Position numbers and translations under genes: made by a program
Part shown: positions 46,394 to 53,380 of the stretch, piece after piece
Numbering within the stretch: position 1 is the first letter of the stretch
How the letters are laid out: each line of letters opens with the position of its first letter
DNA from: UBA2970 sp965221075
GTDB taxonomy: Bacteria; Verrucomicrobiota; Verrucomicrobiia; Limisphaerales; AAA164-E04
Length of the DNA stretch: 64,000 nucleotides
Assembly (NCBI GenBank): GCA_965221075.1
Contig: OZ244865.1
Coordinates: 868,001-932,000 of the forward strand
Direction of reading: 5' to 3'
Notes under the pieces: generated by a model
Databases searched by the model: none
Seen by the model: only the letters and a program-made list of their open reading frames with translations
Told to the model about the DNA's origin: nothing

Positions 46394-48043
46394 TCAGGCC
46401 GACTGCCGGATCTCCAGCAGCTCCTTCATCACCTGGTGCAGAGGGATCGAGGTCCCGGCGACCCCGAAGGCGTCGTGGAGCTGCCGGTAGAGCGGGTAGA
46501 GCCGCCGGTAGGCGCGGCAGGCCCGATCCCCGGGAAGGTAGGCCTCCTCCCGGGCGCCGGTCATACTTTCCTGAGCGGTGGGAAAGTCGGGATGGGCCCC
46601 TCCGGCCACCGCCCCGCAGATGGCGGCTCCCAGGGCGCAGGTCTGCGAGGAGCGGGAGATCCTCATGGCGCGCTCGGTGATGTCGGCGTAGATCTGCATC
46701 AGGAGGGGATTGCGCTCGGCCAGGCCTCCGCAGGCGACGATCGTCCCGGTCCTCACCCCGTGCTCCTCCATCCGCTCCAGAATGGCGCGGGCCCCGAACG
46801 CGGTGGCCTCGATCAGGGCCCGGAAGATCTCCTCGGGGCGGGTGTGGAGGGTCTGCCCCACCAGCAGCCCGGCCAGCCTGGGGTCGGCCAGGACGCTGCG
46901 GTTGCCGTTGTTCCAGTCCAGGGCCAGAAGGCCGCTCTCTCCGGCGGCCAGCCTCCCGGCCCGGCGGGTCAGCTCCTCGAAGCCGGCTCCCCCGCCCGGG
47001 GCGATCCCCTCGACCCACCAGTGGAAGATGTCCCCGACCGCCGGCTGGCCCGCCTCGAGCCCGTAGTGTCCGGGAAGCACGCTGTGGGGCGCGATGCCGC
47101 TCATTCCCGGGATCGGGGGCAGGGGACGGGAGAGGGGGGAGACCACGATGTCGCAGGTGGAGGTTCCGAGGATCTTCACCAGGGTCCCCTCCCGGATCCC
47201 GCAGCCCACCGCCCCGGCGTGGGCGTCGAGGATCCCCGCCGAGACCGGGGTGCCGGCCCGGAGCCCGGTCCGTCCGGCCCATTCCCCGGAGAGACGTCCC
47301 GCAGGCTCTCCCGCACACTGCGCCCGGTCGGGCAGGGAGCGCCGCACGGGAAGCAGGCGCGGGTCCACCTGCTCCAGGAAGCCGGGGGGCGGGTATCCGC
47401 CCCAGGAATGGTGGAACCAGCCCTTGTGGCCCGCCTGGCAGAGCCCCCGGACCGGATCGCTCTCGGTGCCGGTGAGAACGGCCGGGATCCAGTCCGCCGC
47501 CTCGATCCACCCGGCGGTACGCTCCAGGACCTCGGGAGCGGTGCGGGCCAGGCGCAGGAGCTTGGCCCAGAACCATTCCGGGGAGTAGCTGCCTCCGGTG
47601 GCTTCCAGGAAGCGGGGCTGGCGCTCCCGGGCCGCCTCGGCCAGTTCGGCCGCTTCGGCGGCCGCGGTGTGGTCCTTCCACAGCCAGGCCAGGGCCGCGG
47701 GATGGTCCTCCAGGCCGGGCGTTCCGGCCAGGGCCTGCCCGTCCCGGCCGGTGGGAAGGGGCGTGCTGCCGGTGGCGTCGACGCCGATCCCGGCGATGTC
47801 CCCGGCGTCCACCGAGGCGGCCCGGGCCTCCTCCAGGGCCCGGCCCACCGCCTCCTCCATGGAGTCCAGCCAGTCGCCCGGATGCTGGCGCGCCAGGTGG
47901 GGATCGGCCGGATCGGACACCACTCCCCCCTCTCCGCGGGCGTAGGGAACCTCGGCCTGGGCCACTTCCCGCCCGTCCCGGGTGGCGCACACCAGGGCGC
48001 GGACCGAGCCGGTGCCGAAGTCTAGTCCCAGGGAGCACTGCAT
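46394..48043 (-). CDS. Ribulokinase (FGGY family)
   Basis: Phosphorylates ribulose in pentose use. The 549-residue protein has the FGGY N-terminal LGLDFGTGSVRALV, IAGIGVDATGSTPLP, the AraB-type DHPAALAWLWKDHTAAAEA, SAGILDAHAGAVGCG and the ATP-binding LGTSTCDIVV and VACGGLAERNPLLMQIYAD. This most resembles AraB. I start at MQCSLGLDFG (48043); an upstream ATG at 48085 adds no domain. No other arabinose genes are adjacent, so the physiological substrate is open. Confidence 0.9.
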   Translation of the reverse strand: MQCSLGLDFGTGSVRALVCATRDGREVAQAEVPYARGEGGVVSDPADPHLARQHPGDWLDSMEEAVGRALEEARAASVDAGDIAGIGVDATGSTPLPTGRDGQALAGTPGLEDHPAALAWLWKDHTAAAEAAELAEAARERQPRFLEATGGSYSPEWFWAKLLRLARTAPEVLERTAGWIEAADWIPAVLTGTESDPVRGLCQAGHKGWFHHSWGGYPPPGFLEQVDPRLLPVRRSLPDRAQCAGEPAGRLSGEWAGRTGLRAGTPVSAGILDAHAGAVGCGIREGTLVKILGTSTCDIVVSPLSRPLPPIPGMSGIAPHSVLPGHYGLEAGQPAVGDIFHWWVEGIAPGGGAGFEELTRRAGRLAAGESGLLALDWNNGNRSVLADPRLAGLLVGQTLHTRPEEIFRALIEATAFGARAILERMEEHGVRTGTIVACGGLAERNPLLMQIYADITERAMRISRSSQTCALGAAICGAVAGGAHPDFPTAQESMTGAREEAYLPGDRACRAYRRLYPLYRQLHDAFGVAGTSIPLHQVMKELLEIRQSA

Positions 48044-48091
48044 CGCTCTTTCCCCGATCCTGCCAGGCGGGGAGCGGCCCGTCACGAGAGA

Positions 48092-48119
48092 TTGACAGGG
48101 GAGCGCCCGGCGCTAGGCT
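48092..48119 (+). promoter_or_regulatory. Probable sigma-70-type promoter for the Pro-rich protein/trxA series
   Basis: TTGACA (48092-48097) is a perfect -35. A 16-bp spacer leads to TAGGCT (48114-48119), 14 bp before the ATG at 48134. It lies in the 90-bp gap from the divergent ribulokinase gene. It is the best promoter-like match I found. Confidence 0.5.
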
Positions 48120-48133
48120 CGGGACAGACAGAT

Positions 48134-48595
48134 ATGGCAAGCGATCCCCCCCCCGGCAGTCCGCCCGGCGGGACCTCGAAGGTCCAGCCCAAGAAGGAGA
48201 CGGTGCGAATCAACCTGCCTCCCAAGCCCGCCATGGCGGCCACGGTGAAGATTCCCTCCCCGGTGGCCCCGGCCGGCGCGAAGCCGGCGCAGGCTCCGGC
48301 TCCTCCGCCTCCCCCCCCGCCGCCGGTCCCCGGGTCGGGAGCCGCGGCCGCCGCCACCCAGAAGCTTCCCTCCCGCACCCCTGCGGCCGCCTCTTCCGGG
48401 CCCGCCGCCCCCCCGGCGCCTCCGGCCCCCAGGGCCGCTCCCGGAGCCCGGCCGCCCGCCGTCCGTTCCCGGATGCCGGCCAGGCCCGGCCGCCCGGTCC
48501 CCTCTCCGGTGGGAGCCTTCGAGACCACCCTGGGGATCCTGGCCATCCTGGTGCTGGTCCTGGTCAACGGCTATCTGTACTGGATCTCGATGTAA
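48134..48595 (+). CDS. Pro/Ala-rich protein with C-terminal transmembrane helix
   Basis: A 153-residue protein of unknown function. It begins MASDPPPGSPPGGTSKVQPKK and contains ETVRINLPPKP, followed by about 80 residues of Pro/Ala/Ser-rich sequence that must be disordered, and a final hydrophobic helix (about residues 130-152, TTLGILAILVLVLVNGYLYW). Proteins with the same VRINLPPKP core recur in Verrucomicrobia, usually uncharacterised. The topology suggests a tail-anchored protein with a cytoplasmic Pro-rich arm. It sits 23 bp before trxA, behind a good promoter. Confidence 0.75.
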   Translation: MASDPPPGSPPGGTSKVQPKKETVRINLPPKPAMAATVKIPSPVAPAGAKPAQAPAPPPPPPPPVPGSGAAAAATQKLPSRTPAAASSGPAAPPAPPAPRAAPGARPPAVRSRMPARPGRPVPSPVGAFETTLGILAILVLVLVNGYLYWISM

Positions 48596-48618
48596 CTCCT
48601 TCTGGAAGCGAAGCAGCC

Positions 48619-48951
48619 ATGGGCGAAGACAACCTGTTGATACTGGATTCCGGAAACTTCGAGGCGGAGGTGATCCGCTCGGAGATTCCGGTGCTGGTGG
48701 ACTTCTGGGCCGAGTGGTGCGGCCCCTGCAAGATGCTGGCTCCGGTGCTGGAGGACCTGGCCGGGGAGTACAAGGGGAAGGTGAAGCTGGCCAAGGTCAA
48801 CATCGACGATCAGGGGGAGCTGGCGATCAAGTACTCGATCCAGTCGATCCCCACCCTGCTCCTGTTCAAGGACGGGGAGATCCGGGCGCAGCACGTGGGA
48901 GCCAAGTCGAAGTCGGTGCTCAAGCAGTCCCTGGACTCGGTGGCGGCCTGA
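48619..48951 (+). CDS. trxA: Thioredoxin
   Basis: A 110-residue cytoplasmic thioredoxin with the redox motif WCGPC (Cys34 and Cys37) in LVDFWAEWCGPCKMLAPVLE, the cis-proline in IPTLLLFKDG, and no signal peptide. Length and layout match TrxA. It lies 10 bp before the secretion F gene and 23 bp after the Pro-rich gene. Confidence 0.96.
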   Translation: MGEDNLLILDSGNFEAEVIRSEIPVLVDFWAEWCGPCKMLAPVLEDLAGEYKGKVKLAKVNIDDQGELAIKYSIQSIPTLLLFKDGEIRAQHVGAKSKSVLKQSLDSVAA

Positions 48952-48961
48952 AGGCCAGGGC

Positions 48962-49951
48962 ATGATGGCCACGCCCGGCCGGCTGCAGCTCAGGGCGGAT
49001 CTGTACGGCCAGCTGGGCTCCATGACCCAGGCCGGCTTAGCCCTGCCCTCGGCTCTGCGCACGCTGGCCGGCAGCGGCGCCTTCCGCCGGATCCGGGCTC
49101 CCCTGGACCGGGTGATCGACCGCCTCGAGGGGGGAGAGACCTTGTCCGAGGCGGCAGGCGCCGCCCCCTGCTCCATGGATCCCTTCGACCGCGTCCTGAT
49201 CCGGGCGGGCGAGGAGAGCGGACGCATCGACCACTGCTTCGGACACCTCTCCCGCTACTACCGGAAGAGGGCCGAGGGGCTGCGCCGGAGCCTGGCCTAC
49301 ATGGTCTATCCCTTGCTGGTGGTCCATGCCGCAGCCTTCATCCTGCCCCTTCCTTCGCTCCTCGCCGGATCCCGGACTCTGGCGGAGTACTTCGGACAGG
49401 CGGCGCTGGTCCTGGTCCCCTGCTACCTGGCCGCCCTGCTGGTCCTGCGCCTGGCCTCGGGACGCGGGGACTCGGCGGCGGGGCGGGCCCTGGAGGCGGC
49501 CTACGGCTGCGTTCCGGCGCTCGGTCCGGGGCTCCGCTCCCTCGCTCTCTCCCGCTTCGCCCTGGCGCTTCGCTCGCTTCTCGAAGCCGGGGTCGGCATG
49601 GGCCCCGCCTGGAGGATGGCCGGCCAGGCCTCCGGGGCCTCCAGGCTCCGGTCGGCGGCCGAGCGGGTCTCGGAGCGGATCGGCGCCGGAGCCACTCCGG
49701 GGGAGGCCATGGAGGAGCATCGGGCCTTTCCCGAGCTGTTCTCCTCGCTGTACCGGACCGGGGAGGCGAGCGGCCGCGTCGACGAGAACCTGGAGATCCT
49801 GCAGGAGCGCTACCAGGACTCCGGCTACCGGTCGCTCGAGCTCTTCGCCACCTGGCTCCCGCGCCTGATCTACTACCTCATCGTGATCCTGGTGGCCTGG
49901 CATGTCATCGGTTTCTGGGTCGGCCACTACGACCGGATCCTCTCCGACTGA
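48962..49951 (+). CDS. Type II secretion system F-family protein
   Basis: A 329-residue inner-membrane protein of the GspF/PilC family with two T2SSF domains. The first covers residues about 10-120 (YGQLGSMTQAGLALPSALRTLA, FDRVLIRAGEESGRIDHC). The second covers about 190-300 (LALRSLLEAGVGMGPAWRMAG, FSSLYRTGEASGRVDENLEIL). Hydrophobic helices lie near 108-130, 143-165 and 297-320. It is shorter than typical GspF (about 400). No GspE/GspG genes are nearby, so it is an orphan; homologues in this setting have no defined role. Confidence 0.85.
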   Translation: MMATPGRLQLRADLYGQLGSMTQAGLALPSALRTLAGSGAFRRIRAPLDRVIDRLEGGETLSEAAGAAPCSMDPFDRVLIRAGEESGRIDHCFGHLSRYYRKRAEGLRRSLAYMVYPLLVVHAAAFILPLPSLLAGSRTLAEYFGQAALVLVPCYLAALLVLRLASGRGDSAAGRALEAAYGCVPALGPGLRSLALSRFALALRSLLEAGVGMGPAWRMAGQASGASRLRSAAERVSERIGAGATPGEAMEEHRAFPELFSSLYRTGEASGRVDENLEILQERYQDSGYRSLELFATWLPRLIYYLIVILVAWHVIGFWVGHYDRILSD

Positions 49952-49961
49952 GGGGGCGCCG

Positions 49962-51161
49962 ATGACCGCTCCGCCCTCCCTTCCGGCCCTCCTCTCCGAC
50001 CGGACCCTCCGGGATCGGGAGTACCCGGCCTGCCGGAGCGGCGTCTTCCTGGCCCACGCCGGGGTGAGCCCGCTTCCGGCCCGCGTGGCGCGCGCCATGT
50101 CGGAGCTCGTGGAACGCTCCATGGAGACCGATCAGGAGCGGGCGGCCGAGGGGGCGGCCGAAGGAGCCCGTCGCTCGGCCGCCGCCCTGCTGGGGGCCGG
50201 ACCCGGCGAGGTGGCCCTGGTGGGTCCCACCAGCCAGGCGCTCTCGCTGCTGGCCTCGGGATTCCCGCTGGAGGAAGGGGACAACGTGGTGGCCTATCCC
50301 GACGCCTACCCCTCCAACTTCTATCCCTGGCGGGCCATGGCCCGGCGGGGCGCCGAGGTGCGCCGGATCCGGACGCGCGAGCTGGGAGCGATCGAGCCGG
50401 AGGACGTCCTGGAGCAGGTGGACTCCCGGACCCGGCTGGTGTCCCTGGACTCCTGCCACTTCCTCACCGGCCATGTCCCCGACCTGGGAGCCATCGGCAG
50501 GGAGCTGAGGGAGCGGGGGATCGCCTTCTGCGTGGACGCGATCCAGTCGCTGGGGGCCCTGGAGCTGGATCTGGAGCATGTCGACTTCCTGGCGGCCGGG
50601 GCCCACAAGTGGCTGATGGGCCCCTGCTCCGCCGGGGTGCTCTACGTGAGCCGCTCCTGGCACGGCCGCCTGCAGCCGATGGCCTGGGGCTGGAGGAACC
50701 TGAGGAGCGAGAACTTCGCCGCCCTGGACCGGGTGGAGTACCGTCCCGGCGCCGGGCGCTTCGAGGTGGCCACCGAGAACCTCTGCGGGCTGGCGGGCCT
50801 GGGGGCCGCGCTGGAGCTGGTCCGGGGCCTGGGGATCGGGGCCGTCGCCCGGGAGGTGCGGGCCCGGCGCGCCCGGCTCTGCGTCCTGCTGGAGCAGGCC
50901 GGGGCCGAGATCCTGGGCGGCTGCGGAGAGCCCGGACGGCGGGGCGGGATGGTCTCGGCGCGCTGGCCGGGCCGGGAGAGCCGGGAGCTGGCGGAGCGCC
51001 TGGAGGAGCGGGGGATACGGACCTCCCTGCGCCCGGTGCGCGCCGGGCAGGAGTACGTCCGCTTCTCCCCCCACTACTACATCGCGGAAGAGGAGATCGA
51101 GGAGGCGGCGGCATGCTGCGCCGCCTGGGCGCAGGGGCTCCCGACGAGGGCGGCAGGGTGA
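49962..51161 (+). CDS. Class V aminotransferase / cysteine-desulfurase-like PLP enzyme
   Basis: A 399-residue fold-type I PLP enzyme. The PLP lysine is in LAAGAHKWLMGP, preceded by FCVDAIQSLGALELDL, which carries the pyridoxal-binding Asp and Gln. LVSLDSCHFLTGHVPDL and VEYRPGAGRFEVATEN resemble isopenicillin-epimerase/kynureninase-like members of the group. The specific reaction cannot be named. It follows the F-protein gene by 10 bp and its stop lies 8 bp before the ATG of the CarB fragment. Confidence 0.85.
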   Translation: MTAPPSLPALLSDRTLRDREYPACRSGVFLAHAGVSPLPARVARAMSELVERSMETDQERAAEGAAEGARRSAAALLGAGPGEVALVGPTSQALSLLASGFPLEEGDNVVAYPDAYPSNFYPWRAMARRGAEVRRIRTRELGAIEPEDVLEQVDSRTRLVSLDSCHFLTGHVPDLGAIGRELRERGIAFCVDAIQSLGALELDLEHVDFLAAGAHKWLMGPCSAGVLYVSRSWHGRLQPMAWGWRNLRSENFAALDRVEYRPGAGRFEVATENLCGLAGLGAALELVRGLGIGAVAREVRARRARLCVLLEQAGAEILGGCGEPGRRGGMVSARWPGRESRELAERLEERGIRTSLRPVRAGQEYVRFSPHYYIAEEEIEEAAACCAAWAQGLPTRAAG

Positions 51162-51169
51162 GAAGAGAG

Positions 51170-53008
51170 ATGGATATCGGACTCCTGGAACGGGCCAAGG
51201 TCCTGGGCTTCTCCGACCGGCAGCTGGCGGTGCTGGCCGGGCGCAGGGAGAGCGAGATACGGGAGCTTCGGGCCGCCCACGGGCTGGCTCCCGCCTATCG
51301 CCTGGTGGACACCTGCGCCGCCGAGTTCGAGGCCCGCACCCCCTACTACTACTCCTCCTGGGATCGGGGGGAGGACGAGGTGATCGAGTCCGGGGATCCC
51401 AAGATCATGATCCTGGGAGGCGGGCCCAACCGGATCGGGCAGGGGATCGAGTTCGACTACTGCTGCGTCCACGCCTCCTACGCCCTGAGGGAGGACGGGT
51501 ACCAGACCCTGATGATCAACTCCAATCCCGAGACCGTCTCCACCGACTACGACACCAGCGACCGGCTCTACTTCGAGCCCCTCACCCTGGAGGACGTGCT
51601 CCATGTGTACCAGCGGGAGGGCTGCCAGGGGGCGATCGTGCAGTTCGGGGGGCAGACCCCCCTCAACCTGGCCAGGGGGCTGGAGGAGAACGGGGTCCGC
51701 ATCATCGGCACCTCGCCCCGCAGCATCGAGATGGCGGAGGACCGGGAGCTCTTCGCCGGCATGCTGCGGGAGCTGGGCATCCCGCAGCCCCCCAACCGGA
51801 TCGCCACCGACGTGGAGGGGGCCCTGGCGGCGGCCAGGGAGCTGGAGTACCCGGTGCTGGTGCGCCCCTCCTTCGTCCTGGGAGGGCGGGCGATGCAGAT
51901 CGTCTACTCCGACGCCAAGCTGGAATGGTACATGCAGCATGCGGTGGAGGCCTCGCCCGAGCGCCCGGTCCTGATCGACCGCTTCCTGGAGAACGCGGTG
52001 GAGGTGGACGTCGACTGCATCTCCGACGCGGGGCAGGAGGGCCGGGACGGGGAGGGGACCGTGGTGGTGGGAGGGATGCTGGAGCACATCGAGTTCGCGG
52101 GAGTGCACTCGGGCGACGCGGCCATGGTGCTGCCGCCTCCCAACCTGTCAGGACGGGTGATCGGCACCATCCGGGAGTACACCCACGCCATGGCCCGCCG
52201 GCTGGGGATCGTCGGCCTGATGAACGTCCAGTACGCGGTCAAGGACGACAAGGTGCATGTGCTGGAGGTCAATCCCCGGGCCTCGCGCACGGTCCCCTTC
52301 GTCAGCAAGGCGATCGGGACGCCCCTGGCCAAGCTGGCGGCCCGGGTGATGGCCGGCCGGACCCTGGCCGAGCTGGGACTGGTCCAGGAGCGCCGCCCCC
52401 GCTACTGGGCGGTCAAGGAGTCGGTCTTCCCCTTCAACCGCTTTCCCGGCCAGGACATCCTGCTGTCGCCCGAGATGAAGTCCACCGGGGAGGTGATGGG
52501 CATCGACGCCGACCTGGGCTGCGCCTTCGGCAAGTCGCAGCTGGCGGCCGGCTGCCGCCTTCCCCTGGAGGGGAACCTGTTCCTGAGCGTCAACGACGAG
52601 GACAAGTCCGGGGTGGCGGAGCTGGCCCGGGAGTTCGACCGCCTGGGCTTCCGGCTGATCTCGACCCCGGGGACCGCCGCGGTGCTCCAGGAGGCCGGCC
52701 TGGAGGCCCGGGAGATCTACAAGGTCTCGGAGGGCCGGCCCAACGCCCTGGACCTGCTGCTCAACGAGGAGATCGATCTGGTGATCAACACCCCCTCGGG
52801 GCAGACCCCCCGGGACGACGAGGTCCGCATCCGCAGCACGCTGGCCAGCACCGGCATTCCGGTGATCACCACCATGAGCAGCGCCCAGGCCACTGCCTCC
52901 GCCATCTCCTTCTTCCAGAAGCACGGCTACTCGGTGCGCACCCTGCAGGAGTTCCACCGCTCCCTCGCCCAGGAGGCTCCGGACGGCCCGGCGTCTGCCG
53001 GCGGGTGA
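51170..53008 (+). CDS. carB: Carbamoyl-phosphate synthase large chain, C-terminal half only
   Basis: A 612-residue protein equal to the second half of CarB (about 1070 residues). Residues 1-70 are the end of the oligomerisation domain (LLERAKVLGFSDRQLAVLAG). Residues about 75-470 are the carbamoyl-phosphate ATP-grasp half (ILGGGPNRIGQGIEFDYCCVHA, VQFGGQTPLNLA, VLEVNPRASRTVPFVSKAIG). Residues about 475-600 are the allosteric MGS domain (GNLFLSVNDEDKSG). The carboxyphosphate half is absent; an aminotransferase gene lies directly upstream, so this is a split gene, not a frameshift. A GTG at 51158 is an alternative start. Confidence 0.9.
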   Translation: MDIGLLERAKVLGFSDRQLAVLAGRRESEIRELRAAHGLAPAYRLVDTCAAEFEARTPYYYSSWDRGEDEVIESGDPKIMILGGGPNRIGQGIEFDYCCVHASYALREDGYQTLMINSNPETVSTDYDTSDRLYFEPLTLEDVLHVYQREGCQGAIVQFGGQTPLNLARGLEENGVRIIGTSPRSIEMAEDRELFAGMLRELGIPQPPNRIATDVEGALAAARELEYPVLVRPSFVLGGRAMQIVYSDAKLEWYMQHAVEASPERPVLIDRFLENAVEVDVDCISDAGQEGRDGEGTVVVGGMLEHIEFAGVHSGDAAMVLPPPNLSGRVIGTIREYTHAMARRLGIVGLMNVQYAVKDDKVHVLEVNPRASRTVPFVSKAIGTPLAKLAARVMAGRTLAELGLVQERRPRYWAVKESVFPFNRFPGQDILLSPEMKSTGEVMGIDADLGCAFGKSQLAAGCRLPLEGNLFLSVNDEDKSGVAELAREFDRLGFRLISTPGTAAVLQEAGLEAREIYKVSEGRPNALDLLLNEEIDLVINTPSGQTPRDDEVRIRSTLASTGIPVITTMSSAQATASAISFFQKHGYSVRTLQEFHRSLAQEAPDGPASAGG

Positions 53009-53380
53009 CCGCGACGTGCGGAAGGCCTGGTCCGGGGGCTTCCCGGAAGCCTGTCCGTCCGCCGCGTCCGCACAAGGACCGGGGAGCGCGGCGCCACGGG
53101 GAGAGCGGACTCCGGCCCGGGCCCTTCGCGTCTTGCGCCGGCTCGGGAACAGCTCGCTTCTGCTCCTGTGCCCGATCCGCGGAAAGGGCGGACGACCCCA
53201 TGGCGGAGAAAACCGGGGCTCTGCGGAGCGGCGAGGCCTCCAGGACCTGGATCGGCAGAGCGGGCCCGGACCGGATCCCGAGGCGAAGCCTCCCTTCTCC
53301 GGCCCACCGCCCTGCTGCCCGCGAAACTGCAGGAAGGGATGCTCCGTTCTCCTTCGGCTTGCCCGAAATCCGGTAGGCTC
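53009..53380. other. Gene-free interval with a terminator-like hairpin
   Basis: A 372-bp gap between convergent genes. Just after the CarB stop, GGCTTC (53037-53042) and GAAGCC (53046-53051) form a short GC-rich hairpin without a T run. The rest shows no gene, RNA or repeat that I can support. Confidence 0.4.

Noticed and set aside
51158..51169. Frameshift in a full-length carB
   Set aside because: The upstream DNA encodes an intact class V aminotransferase, not a CarB N-terminal half, so the gene is truly split.
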